A stretch of DNA of 64,000 bases from Grifola frondosa (GCA_001683735.1 LUGG01000038.1:358449-422448), one strand, 5' to 3'. Positions 23,282 to 33,668 are shown, counted from the first letter of the stretch. Made by a program: numbers and translations. Notes: generated by a model from the letters alone, not told the origin.

Positions 23282-24064
23282 CTCCGTTTTGATCATCTAT
23301 GCTGAGCTTACAGCGTCCTTGAAACGCCTGACCTGCAAGCTCGCATGCAGCCCCAGAACCACCACTGTCAGTGCGTCCACCAGTTTCGTCTGCACCAGCT
23401 GGAACGACATCAGAGGGCGGGTGAACTGGTGGCGTTCGAGCGCGAATGGCATGTGCGGTAGATGCAGTCCTCCAGTGCGCCCATCGCGCCCCACAAGATA
23501 CCGAATCTATGGGAGATAGGTCAGCAGTGATTCATCCGACAGAAGATCAATGCGCTGACCTCGCGTTGTTCAGACATTCGAATGGCGCACCAAGGTCCTG
23601 CCCCTTCAGAAGCAGCGCCTCGTGCGACACTGCACGTTATCAAGGAACGTCGATCTGCCGTAGCGCGAGCTTGTGCTTGATGGGTGGGGTAGATAGGCGC
23701 TTCGTTCCCTGCGTGGGTATACAACAGATCACAATAGTATTCACATAGTACTAAGACGAACTTTCTCCAGAAGGAACCCGCTCGTCCCACTTGCAGCGCG
23801 GGGCCCCCACAACAACTCAATCACTAGTAGGCAATCAACTACCAAATTTCAAATGCGTGTCCAATCAAAATAAACTCACGGGACGGGCGCAATGGAGATC
23901 CATGTCTTCGGACCGTTCAGAACGAACCCACCGTCAACCTCTGAGTCGGCTGTCGCCTCCGTGCCTGCGGGGTCGGAGCCGTTTGATTCGGCGAGGCCCT
24001 GCGAAGTGGGATCTCTAGTCAGTAGGGTAAGTGAACAGAAAGGAATCACGTATGAAACAGCCAA
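23282..24064 (-). pseudogene. Fragment of a glutaryl-CoA-type acyl-CoA dehydrogenase
   Basis: In minus-strand order the pieces are: GLAESNGSDPAG and GGFVLNGPKTWIS (flavin/substrate region, followed by a GTGAGT donor), IKHKLALRQIDVP, STFLDNVQ, VSHEALLLKGQDLGAPFECL, FGILWGAMGALEDC and SFQLVQTKLVDALTVVVLGL. These follow the order in glutaryl-CoA dehydrogenase, the FAD enzyme of lysine and tryptophan breakdown. Several pieces are in different frames without introns. The first third of the enzyme and the C-terminal part with the catalytic-base region are missing. It is wedged between the kinase and nuclease genes, where the other copy of this block has nothing similar, so it was probably inserted as a fragment. 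Confidence 0.7.
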
Positions 24065-24069
24065 TCAGT

Positions 24070-24263
24070 TCACCCTTCTCTATTGAAGTCCGAGTCAGCA
24101 GAGCTATCAGAGAAAGAGCATCGTGTAGAAGTAGAGTTGAAGTAGCAATCTAACGCATACATTTGAATGCATACTTTACAATTGGACCGCACACATCTTC
24201 GAGATCGACATGAGGTACTAATAGAAGTCATCAGGACAGGAACAAAACGTATCAAATGTATCT
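24070..24263 (+). pseudogene. Relic of LFDAP 3' end and shared 3' flank
   Basis: A short piece (GCATCGTGTAGAAGTAGAG) matches the end of the LFDAP tail at 30185-30210. The following 150 bp (CATACATTTGAA..., AACAAAACGTATCAAATGTATC) matches 30225-30350. It shows that an LFDAP gene once lay between kinase and nuclease here too. Confidence 0.5.
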
Positions 24264-25570
24264 TCAGTACGGGTTCTGCTGAGTAGCACAAAGGTTATTG
24301 ATCAGCCATTGGTCGTATGCAGAACCTGCGGTGTCAACCTGGATATGGACCATCTGTCCTGCAAATATCTCTCGGACACGACCATCCACAGCTGCGAACT
24401 GCATGCCTGCCATTGCTTCATGAAGCTGCGGGTCATTCCAATTTCTAACGTCTGAGAAGGTTAACGTATTTGGAGCCGATTTCGCAAACATTACGAACTT
24501 CCGTCCGTTCGTGGCAAACCCCCAAGAAGCATTGTAGAATAGCAGCTCTCCCCATATCTAAATGTCAAGATGGAGAGTGGTCAGTATTGGACCATGAACG
24601 GATGAGAAGTAAATGCCACCAACCTGCTTGATCAATGCGTGAGTGGTAGTCGGAATTGCATGCCATGTGAAGACCCCTTGGGGGGTGCAAACCAAAGGAG
24701 AGAGGATGTTCATAAAGTCATTATCCGAATAAGACCAATATGTCTTCACTTCAGCGATTGCCAGATTGTGATCACAATCGGGGCCGGCTAGAAGAACAAA
24801 GTCATGTAGACCTGCCTTCTTCGGGTTCGATATGTTCACATCCGGTCGGTGCGCCGAGCAACCACGCCCCCAATGTGGTAGGAACGCCGGCCCTTCCGGG
24901 CCCTGGGTCGGTATCAGCTGAGCTGAAGCGTTGACGGACGCCCAGCCAACCCTCGGGTGACCAGGAGCAATAGGAGTCACAATCGAGTTGTTATATCGTG
25001 TCTAAATGAGGGTTTAGTCGAAGGAATTCAAGTAAGCAGGCAGATACTCACCGTAAGCAAGTGATTTGACGGTTCGATAACCTGCATATAGACGTCGTCT
25101 TGAAATGACAGCTCACAGGTAGCGAGTGTACAAATAGAATCGCACTGTCGTAGGAACCAATACCACAGCTTGCGAACACCGTAGCCGAGTTGTCGTGCAC
25201 CTGGGAGGCTGAGAGGCCCGAGATTACCCCTATGCATGCAGGTCCAGGCCGCATTGGGCTGTTGCGGAGTGAACTGAGAGTAGCGGACGAGTCTGCCCCA
25301 TAGCCCGTTATCCCGTTGAATGCTATGTAGTTGATCTACGCCGTCTAAGCCGCTGATGGCAGTGGGCGTGTCCGTTCTGTTTCGTATAGTGGCGCAAGCG
25401 GCTCTAAAGATGGGTTTGCATTGCAATCTATTCGTGAGAGTCACGCCGACTGGCGCCTGAAACGGAAATTGAAAAAAGGGAAGAACTGAGCGGTTTGCGG
25501 GTTCGGAGGTAAAACGATGGGGTAGAAAGAGACGTTGCTGGTTAGGCAAGGCCGCAGGTTGTAGAGCCAT
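24264..25570 (-). CDS. PD-(D/E)XK nuclease-like protein (copy 1)
   Basis: Exons 25570-25052, 25001-24624 and 24557-24264 join in perfect phase to give 396 residues. A restriction-endonuclease-like core is suggested by Pro226-Asp227 (HRPDVNIS) and, thirty residues on, Glu257-x-Lys259 in LAIAEVKTYW. These are spaced like the two halves of the PD-(D/E)XK metal site, and both are kept in the copy at 30350. The N-terminal 170 residues are unique, with a helical WYWFLRQCDSI segment. The C-terminal exon (WGELLFYNASWGFATNGRKF) looks like further strands of the core. It is convergent with the kinase at 21952. Nuclease activity is an inference from motif spacing; a non-catalytic REase fold or an unrelated fold remains possible. 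Confidence 0.65.
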
Positions 25571-25629
25571 GATTACACCAACGATACCTGGTGAAGCGGC
25601 TTGTAGTGGCCAGTCCTTGTCGGTTTTAT

Positions 25630-26060
25630 GTCAATCCGACGCCCGAGAATTTCTCCCTGACGGATGAGATTGTTCGTCCAGATGCGATTCTTCGGACCCA
25701 AAGCTAGGCGAGGTCGCCAGGTTATCGATAACATCAAAGGCCCTAGCGGCGGGACCTGGGCCAGATGTTATCCTTTGTAAGACCTTTCGAGCACCAGTGC
25801 GTCTGAGGATAAAGGATACTGCATATTGAGCCCAGAGATTCGTCCAAAAACAAGTTGATTCTCCCACAGTTTGGTAAATGTGAATGGGAGGCAGATCTCG
25901 CTGCGATCGGGAAGGTCCGACCACCGTATCACCAAATTTGGAAATTTCAAGTTAAATCTCACGGGATCAAATGATTGCTTCGATATTGAACGCCTAGTTA
26001 GTGGTCATGTTGCAATCGCCTCTCTCGGTCCGGTTGTTGACTTTGACCAATGGTTCATGA
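25630..26060. other. No gene supported
   Basis: Short overlapping frames only. It includes the probable promoter of the nuclease-like gene. Confidence 0.4.
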
Positions 26061-26067
26061 CCGCCTG

Positions 26068-26890
26068 TGGTGATATCTAATGTGAGAGAATCATCTTCTT
26101 TTTGGTGGACTCTTGTATCATAATTGGGCCTCGGAATGTATGAGAAGCGTTGTTCCAGGTCGTCTTCACGCTTATCGATAGAACGCAGACCGCAGAACTC
26201 CCATCAAGACCAACACGTCTCATGAAGGCATTCATGAGGCATTCACGTTCCTATTGTGATTATCGGTATCAAAAAATCAAGCGTCGAATTTCCCACTAGT
26301 AACATGCGGTACCGCATGAGCCGCAACATCAGAATCATTCACGCCCGGATCGGGTTCCTCTTTCTACAAATCGTCTCGCACAGCGCCGATCATCGGAGGG
26401 ATGAATTCAGAAACTCTTGGCATAATGTAGTATGGAGCCAAGCATTGCCCGAAAGGCTGTAATTCTGGGGCGCTGGTGCCGAAATGTTTGAAGCCAGGTT
26501 AGAGGAGATTACCATTCAGTTTACAGGTTACATTTGACCTGTGATCTGTGGGAACATTTAATGTGGGAGAATTACTTATCTTGTTCTTTGTAGCGGACCC
26601 GAGTTGTATCAGAATTGGTGTTCAGAAGGTACGGGAAGCGTCGTTCCGGGTCATCTTCATGCTTATCGATTAAACACAGTTTTGACCGCAGAACTCCAAA
26701 TCAAGTATCGGTTTCCACCAGCGTAACGTGCGGGCAAGGAATCACCGCATGAGACTTCATTCAAGTTGTTGTGACCATAGCATGCCCAAACCGGGATTCC
26801 TCTTTCTACAAATCCTGCTGCACAGCGGCGCCGATCGGAGGTGATGAATTCAGAAAACTTTGCCTTCACACATTAGTAATGTAGTATGGA
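26068..26890 (+). repeat. Diverged direct duplication, units of about 390 and 340 bp
   Basis: 26068-26462 and 26550-26890 share, in the same order, TCTAATGTGAGAGAAT/TTTAATGTGGGAGAAT, TTGTATCA, a CATCTTCA/CGTCTTCACGCTTATCGAT element, GACCGCAGAACTCC, TTCCTCTTTCTACAAATC, GATGAATTCAGAAA and AATGTAGTATGGAGC. Neither unit has a supported gene. Confidence 0.6.
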
Positions 26891-27660
26891 GCTGAATCTA
26901 GAGGAATCCGGTGCCGAACGCTTACGTGCGACAGCGTGTACCCGTGCTGTTTCGAGGACGGCGTCGGTGGCGCATTCTGCGCTCCATGAACCCACGGCGT
27001 GCGCAACTGCTGAAATTTACAAGGACGAAGTAACTCGCTCTCTATTTGCTGTGGTTATGCAAGATTGACTCACCGTCTCCCAGCTAGGTTGACCAGATAA
27101 AGACGAGCCCGGAATACTGTTAAGAGCAGACGATACCGGAGAAGCTCAGGTACTCTCATAGAAGATACTGAACGCGGAAAGGTCTTTGAAGAGCTCAGGT
27201 AGATCCTCTCTATAGCAGGCGTTGATCAGTTCCGGTGGCGCAAAGGTAATGCTGGGACAAACCGCACTTATCGCGCTCCAGCACCCAATTTGATGGACAT
27301 GGGGCGGCGTTTCACCAAGATGCTTCGGGCAGGATGACTGGGCACATGCGGGCGCTCAAGCCGCTGTTTGCACAACGCCTCATCTAATCTTTTCGCTCGT
27401 AGTACTCGGGGCCGAGTGGTGTAACTACCACGTCCTCCTTTTCGATGCCGGAGTAGCCACCCTCTACAGAGTCATTTGATGACAGTCTTGTAGGCCTAGG
27501 TTATGCAGTGTAGTGGGTACGTTACAGACCGCTGGAAGTAATTGAAGTTCGTTTGATGTCTTTACAAATCGCGTTGTATGTACAAGAAGGTTTGTCGCTG
27601 ATTTCAGCAAGTAAAGTACATAGTAAATCGTGAGGACAGATGAAGACGCAATAGGTTACT
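26891..27660. other. No gene supported
   Basis: Scattered short frames are present with no family resemblance. Confidence 0.4.
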
Positions 27661-27667
27661 TGCATAC

Positions 27668-28972
27668 TTAGTGCGGAGATTCATAAATCTCCCCCCCTTC
27701 TAAAAAGTCAAGGAACTTGTTGAGATTGTACTCGTTGACGAGCTTCACGTACTCCATGGTATATGCCATCTTGTACACAAATGGGAGAAATCGATGATCC
27801 TCCACAGATGTCGACGGTGATGATATGGACATATCATGCCTGAGAATCCAGGAGGACTTGGAAGCGGTTGCAGAATGTTGTAGTATCGGATGTCATTGTA
27901 AAAGACACCTTGTATCGCCATGTCTTCGAGAAGTGCGTGCAAATCAGCTCTACAACATGAAAAGCAACCATAAGTCAGCTCGGCGGTCGTCGCATTTGGA
28001 CTGGTGTGTCTGCACACGCACCTCAGCTCAGGTCCTAGATCAACACCGATCGGGAGCCTCCCGCCCAAACGCTCCAAAAGCAAGAGCATGACAGTGTTGG
28101 AGCCACCGGGACCATTGTGAGCCCGATTGAACCGCAGTTCCTGTTTCGCAAGCTCCAGTTTCTCGTGCCAAAGCTTCCGATGTTGCTCTCTAGGAAGAGC
28201 GTCGAACTCCGGTGGAAGTTCAGAGATCGACACATGTTCATCCGTGTCTGTGCCCCAATCATCGGAGTTAGACTTCACGCTGACTCTCTCCCAACCTTCC
28301 TCCATTTCACCTTCGAAGAGTCCATAGCAACGAGGAATAGAAACACCTTGGAGGTGCTCCAACTCTTTATAAACGGAGGCTTCTAAGAGTAGCTCGCGCT
28401 TATAACCAAAGCGGGCTATCTTGACGGCGAGAGGAGGAAGACGGCCGGTCAACGTCGACGGGTCCTGAGATGGACTGGCGGAAGAATCTGACCAAGAAAT
28501 GGGAGCAGAGGCGAACACAAGACCACACCGTCCATAATTTCCATTCTCCTCGCAACCGATGGTCTGTTTGAGCGGCTGAAGAGATAAATCGACATGGTAA
28601 TCCCCTTCAGGTGGCAGCCTTGAGGGTGCGATCTCACGATGGCCATCAGGACTGATGAACGGTTCGTGTGGTTGGTGAACTTCGCGCTTCATCTTAGGGA
28701 TTGCGACGCGTGTCATGCGCAACGGGCAGTCGGTCGTATCATCGCCCTTGGTGTGTGCAATCCCGTGAACAGTGATTGTGGAGATTGCATTTAGAGCCTG
28801 CGACGAAGAAATGGTGTCAGTGAGCACACAATCACAACACGACATCGTAAAACATACGAGAGATTCTGCATTCATCTTAGTATGACGAAGAATTAACGAC
28901 GGGCCAACCTTCAAGATTCAGGACGTTGTGTTCGGACAAACATATTACCAATTTTGGAAAGTCTTGTGCCAT
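27668..28972 (-). CDS. Atypical protein kinase-like protein (kinase copy 2, 3' frame damaged)
   Basis: This is a close homolog of the kinase at 21952. Exon 2 (28797-28022) has exactly the same 776-nt length, and exon 3 runs 27949-27668. Catalytic residues are kept: PPLAVKIARFG, LLLEASVYKEL, FYNDIRYYNIL and IIDFSH. The 5' exon differs and may start at 28972 (MAQDFPKLVICLSEHN), with a frame change before the GTATGT donor. Compared with copy 1, one base is missing just after the DFS segment (near 27788) and another lies in a G6 run near 27690, so the last 40 residues are out of frame. It is inverted relative to the other copies. Confidence 0.65.
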
Positions 28973-29164
28973 GGGTGGCGTGTGCTACTGGACGTTTTCG
29001 CACGCGCATTCACATCTCGTGGCGGTATCCCGCGAACCCGTTTTTACCACATTACTATACGTTGCCGTAAGTCTGAACCTCTCTAAATGCAATTTCTATA
29101 TCACTAAGAGCGAACAATCTTAGCACGGTGTCTCAGGGCACTCTCGTGGCAGCGAAATTCGCGG

Positions 29165-29240
29165 TGAGGGAAGCCATCCGATGGCTGAACGAATGGCTCC
29201 TGCGGTTGGTGAAGTTCACGCAACGGGCAGTCCGTCCGTC
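29165..29240 (-). pseudogene. Short fragment of the kinase-like gene
   Basis: About 75 bp resemble 28640-28735 of kinase copy 2 in the same orientation: a GATGGC/GATGGCC start, GAACG, GGTTGGTGAA(G/C)TTC and GCGCAACGGGCAGTC. It lies immediately upstream of that gene. Confidence 0.4.
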
Positions 29241-29303
29241 GGATGCCCGTGACTCTCGAGATCAGAGAGCTTCGCTCTCAGTCAAATTCCTGCTTCATAA
29301 TAC

Positions 29304-30060
29304 CTATAAGTCCCAAATCTCTATTTCTTACTAAAGCTATGTTTTTTCTCCAAATAACGAGCGCTGGTGACCCCAGCCCTGACGAGCGTTAAATCTTGGC
29401 CACATTTGGAAGATCCCTTCGAATTCAAACCGCCTGATTTTTGCATGCTCGAGGCGTGGAACTACACAACGGCATCTCAGAAGTTCCCTGAATAATCTAC
29501 GCCTACATTCGACTCTTCAAAACCCAATACGGATGGGAGTCATCCTTTTGTACGGTCCAATACACTGACATGACTGTCGACTAACAGGGCTCTTCGCAGG
29601 TCTTAAACGCAATCTCGACGATCACTGTTCACGGGATTTCACACACCGAAAGAGACTTCATGATGCATTGTACCCGAGCTGAGGTGCGTGCGCAGACATA
29701 CTAATCCAAATCGACGACCGCTGACTTTCCATACAGTTGCTTTTCATGTTGTAGAACTGATTTGCATGTAATTATCGAGAATATGGCGATACATGGTGTC
29801 TTACAACGACATCCGATACTACAACATTTTCAGGTCCTTCCGGGTCCTCCTGGATTTGCAGGCCTGATATGTCCATATCATCACCGTCGACATTTGTGAA
29901 AGATCACCTTTCTCCCATTATGTGTACGAAGCGGTGTTTACCGTGGAGTACATGGACTACAGCGGCGCGGAAAATTAGAATCACTCCCTCGACGTTTTAG
30001 AGACGGAAGAGATCTACGAGTTGCGTTTTATTAATTGTGCTCGAGAATTGTTATATAACA
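29304..30060 (+). pseudogene. Decayed kinase-like gene with internal deletion (kinase copy 3)
   Basis: 29304-29640 is a near-duplicate of 21755-22070, covering the promoter, first exon and intron 1 of kinase copy 1. The start codon has changed from ATG to ACG (29529). The sequence then jumps to the region of the second intron (GAGCTGAGGTGCGTGCGCAG) at about 29677, so about 720 bp encoding the N-lobe is lost. Remnants of the catalytic loop (ACGACATCCGATACTACAAC) and of the GGCCTGATATGTCC and TCTCCCATTATGTG segments follow, with stops and frame shifts. Confidence 0.75.
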
Positions 30061-30069
30061 CTTAGGCTC

Positions 30070-30230
30070 GAATACAACTCCGTGTCCTCCTGCGCCTGAT
30101 GAAGAAATGGGATGTAGTACGATGTGTTCACTGGAACATCGCCTGTGGAGGATCAAAGGCTCTCAAATCATGGGCCCATACGCATAGCGTCGTGTAGAAG
30201 CGGAGTTCAAGGTCTGATAGCAGTCTAGCC
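30070..30230 (+). pseudogene. LFDAP coiled-coil relic
   Basis: CGCCTGATGAAGAAATGGGA, GAACATCGCCTG and GCCCATACGCATAGCGTCGTG match the coiled-coil exon of the copy at 21402-21662 in order. Internal bases are missing and there is no usable frame. It lies between kinase copy 3 and nuclease copy 2. Confidence 0.6.
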
Positions 30231-30349
30231 CATACATTTGAACACACACAGACGCACACTTTACAGTTGGATCGTACACACATCTTCGACGTCGACACGA
30301 GGTACTAGTAGAGCATCAAGAGCAGGAACAAAACGTATCAAATGTATCG

Positions 30350-31646
30350 CTACCACGGGTTCTGTGCGGTAATACAAAGCCTACTGATCAGGTGCCGGTC
30401 GTATTGAATACCTGGAGGAGTAACATTAATGTGGATCCGTTGTCCCACGGGTACCTCCAGGACACGACCGTCCATCGCCGCGAACTGCATTCCTGCCATG
30501 GCTTGATGAAGTTGTGGATCAATCCAATCCTTGATATCGGAAAATACTAACGTGTTTCGACCCGATTTCGCGAAAATTACGAATTTTCGCCCATTTGTGG
30601 CGAAACCCCAAGAGGCACAGTAGAAATGTAGCTCTCCCCAGATCTAGCGGTTGAGATAACCATCGGTCAGTCTGTGCATCACATGACGTATGATAAGCGA
30701 ATATACTAACCTGTTTCAACAGCGTGATCGTTTGATTTCCCACTACATTCCACCCGTTGAAAAACCCTTGGTTTGTACAAGCCACCCCGGAGAAGATGTT
30801 GAGAAAGTCCATATCCGAATATGCCCAAAATGTTTTCACTTCTGCGATTGCCAGATTCTGATTGCAATCCGGGCCAGCGAGAAGAACAAAGTCATGTAGG
30901 CCTGCCTTCGACGAGTCCGATATGTTCACATCCGGCCGGTGCGCTATGCAGCCACGTCCCCAATGTGGTTGGAACGCCGCTAATGGCACATCCCCCAATA
31001 TCGGGTGACCTGTAGGGTTTACCCACGTCCATCCAACCTTCGGGTGACCCGGAGTAATGGGTGTTGAAATGGAGTTATTGTATCGCGTCTCAACAAAGAT
31101 TTAGCGCAAGGGATTTCAAGCAAGTAGATGAAGACTCACAGTAAGTAAATGATTCAATGGTTCGATGACCTCAAGGACCGCATCGTCCTGAACCGACTGC
31201 TCACAGGTAGCAACCGTGCAAGCGGTGTCGCACTGTCGGGAGGAACCAATACCACAGTTTGCGAACGCCACTGGCGACTTGACGTACATCTGGCAGTCCT
31301 AGAGCGGAACATTCAACCTAGCCATGCAAGTCCACTCTGCCGCTCCATGTGGAGTGAACTCCGCGTAACTGACAAGTCGGTTCCATAATTGTGGGTCACG
31401 TCGGATGCGTTGCAGACGCTGCGGTGGACCAAGTCCCGGATGGCTTGCGGGTGTGTTCGTCGTGCTTCGTCCAGTTGCGCAAGCGGCTCTATGGATAGCC
31501 TGCATTGCATAACATTCGCGAGAGGCGCTCCAAAAGGCACAGCAAAAGGAAAATGTAGCACTTAGGGATTGAGTCGTTGGGAGCAGGTTGGGAAAGAGAT
31601 GAGGGAGAAAGAGACGTCGCTGGTTGGGATGTAGTTGTTGAGCCAT
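30350..31646 (-). CDS. PD-(D/E)XK nuclease-like protein (copy 2, exon 1 damaged)
   Basis: This homolog of the gene at 24264 has the same three-exon structure. Exon 1 starts at 31646, exon 2 is 31088-30711, and exon 3 (30643-30350) is the same length (294 nt) as in copy 1. The paired metal-site motifs HRPDVNIS and LAIAEVKTFW are unchanged. In exon 1 a one-base shift at a TAG (about 31299) and a compensating shift about 70 bp later put the segment LGLPDVRQVASGVRKLWYWF out of frame, so translation would stop early unless these are sequence errors. Promoter and 3' flank also match copy 1, which shows that a whole block was duplicated. Confidence 0.6.
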
Positions 31647-31714
31647 TGACAGACCAACTTGATGACGTCTGTCGGTGTGGATGATGTGGCCAGTCGTTGT
31701 CCATATTTATGAGA

Positions 31715-32218
31715 ATCCGACACAGGAGATTATCAGTGGAATTGATGCTGATCTAAGAACCGTGGGTGTCTTTGCATGTCTATAATGACTAGATTGCTCG
31801 CTTAAATTGAGATTCAAGAGGTCCGCAGCTGGTTTCGCCTGCTTCTCGATCGCAATCAAGCTGCTAGAACACCACTGGGATCATGTGGGAACAAAAATCA
31901 CTGCAATTCCAGTACAAAGATTAGTCCAAAACGCCTTAGTTTTCCCACAATAGGCACGAGTCATGGCGTATATCTAGACATGAGTATGGGGGAATTAGGA
32001 CACCAAATACATACTAGGCCTACAATTGCGTCCAACTGGTCCAACATGAGTCATTCATCAGGAAAACAATGAGGCACTGATATGACCAGATTGATTTGAG
32101 ACCCCTAACCCTGTCTGCAGATAGTGGGAAATGTTTTGTTTACAATTATGAGGAAAGACATTATTTCCATAAGTCAGAGTAGTGCGGATCACCATCTTTT
32201 CACAATGATGAGTGGAGA
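31715..32218. other. No gene supported
   Basis: Moderately AT-rich sequence between the nuclease-like gene and the 109-bp repeat array. No features were recognised. Confidence 0.45.
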
Positions 32219-32272
32219 TTAAATCTTCTCAACTTCATTTGAATGATTAAGGCATGCTAAGAAATTATCATA

Positions 32273-32817
32273 GGCTTGACCACCCACCATCCGAATGGCA
32301 GAGATCCGTCTTCTGACAACAATCTTATTAGTATATTTTATGAATTTATCTGCTAAGCCCATGATGTTCGCAATTTTGACTGGCTTGACCACCCACCATC
32401 CGAATGGCAGAGATCCGTCTTCTGACAACAATCTTATTAGTATATTTTATGAATTTATCTGCTAAGCCCATGATGTTCGCAATTTTGACTGGCTTGACCA
32501 CCCACCATCTGAATGGCAGAGATCTGTCTTCTGACAACAATCTTATTAGTATATTTTATGAATTTATCTGCTAAGCCCATGATGTTCGCAATTTTGACTG
32601 GCTTGACCACCCACCATCTGAATGGCAGAGATCTGTCTTCTGACAACAATCTTATTAGTATATTTTATGAATTTATCTGCTATGCCCATGATGTTCGCAA
32701 TTTTGACTGGCGTGACCACCCACCATCTGAATGGCAGAGATCCGTCTTCTGACAACAATCTTATTAGTATATTTTATGAATTTATCTGCTAAGCCCATGA
32801 TGTTCGCAATTTTGACT
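32273..32817 (+). repeat. 109-bp tandem repeat, five copies
   Basis: The unit begins GGCTTGACCACCCACCATC and ends GTTCGCAATTTTGACT. Starts at 32273, 32382, 32491, 32600 and 32709 are exactly 109 bp apart. Copies differ at only a few positions (C/T in CCATCCGAA/CCATCTGAA; CTTGACC/CGTGACC). The array then breaks at GGCTTCAGCTG (32818). The near identity points to recent expansion. Confidence 0.95.
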
Positions 32818-33009
32818 GGCTTCAGCTGATAAAATCAATTATATTAACATTGTGAAGTAAATGTCTATATAGCATTGATGAGTACAAGGCCAGACAGTTT
32901 CAATGCTGTGACAGGGCTGAAACCCGGAGGGTGAATGTATACCTAGTTCTTTGGTGTGAGATTTAAGCTAGAAAATAGAGACATGAGTTTCAAAAATCAT
33001 GAAAATATT

Positions 33010-33095
33010 TAGTACACAGCAGGATTCGAACCCTGATCGACAGCATCACAAAACCCATCCACAACGATACTTCATAACCAACAGACTACCGTGAG
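33010..33095 (-). mobile_element. tRNA-like RNA polymerase III promoter, candidate SINE head
   Basis: On the minus strand a box-A-like TAGTCTGTTGG is followed about 44 nt later by GGTTCGAATCC, a perfect box B with a T-arm-like stem. The outer ends do not pair as an acceptor stem, so this is not a functional tRNA. Downstream on the minus strand lie about 180 bp and then the 109-bp repeat array, so the body of the element may extend to about 32220. Confidence 0.45.
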
Positions 33096-33098
33096 ACA

Positions 33099-33598
33099 TT
33101 AGAGCCGGTGGTAAATACTTGAAAATACCTCTGTATTTAAATTTTCTTTAGCTGCAAGCCGCTGCAGCGACGGCCGTTTCAAGTCTTCACTAACCTTGAT
33201 GTTGATGGCGGCTTCTCCTTTGGTGACCACGCATGTAGCGCGCTCCTGCGTGACCCCCCACTGGATCCACCAGTCGTCGGCCTCGTCAGGATCATATGCG
33301 AAGATGTCCTCAACATTTCGAGTTAGGTGGAGGAGGTGCCAAGGGCCTTCACACCTGCCGCCGCTTTGGCACGCAGACTCTTGTCGCATGCCTCCGCGAT
33401 GCCTGGAGGGAGTGACACGGCGAAGATATTCCTATTTGCAGTCTTCTGCGTGACCTCGATGCGCTTTTGGCGAATCTCCTGCACGGCGTTGAGGAAGCTC
33501 TTGATCTGGTTCTTGCAGTGTAGGTGCGCGAGGATGCGCCCTAGCGAGGTCGCATCGCCTGCAGCCATTTTCAGCGCATATAGAGAACCAGGCTGCAT
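33099..33598 (-). CDS. Unidentified coding fragment
   Basis: Two open minus-strand stretches overlap by one frame. The upstream one reads SLGRILAHLHCKNQIKSFLN and PPGIAEACDKSLRAKAAAG. The downstream one reads FAYDPDEADDWWIQWGV and GEAAINIKVSEDLKRP. They look like one protein with a frame change near 33340. No family was recognised and no start is certain. Confidence 0.35.
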
Positions 33599-33637
33599 CC
33601 AGATGTGAGAACAACACGAGAGTCAGCGCAGTACAGA

Positions 33638-33668
33638 ACGTACAGGACGTACAGGACGTACAGGACGG
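33638..33668 (+). repeat. Short tandem repeat of GTACAGGAC
   Basis: About three and a half copies of the 9-bp unit GTACAGGAC (first copy GTACAGAAC). Confidence 0.85.

Noticed and set aside
32513..32752. Open frames of 60-79 codons within the 109-bp array
   Set aside because: They arise from the repeat unit itself; 109 is not a multiple of three, so no stable repeat protein is encoded.
32273..32817. CRISPR-like array
   Set aside because: The whole 109-bp unit is conserved with no variable spacers, and the genome is eukaryotic.
33010..33095. A functional tRNA gene
   Set aside because: A T-arm-like box B is present but the 5' and 3' ends do not pair and the anticodon arm cannot be drawn.
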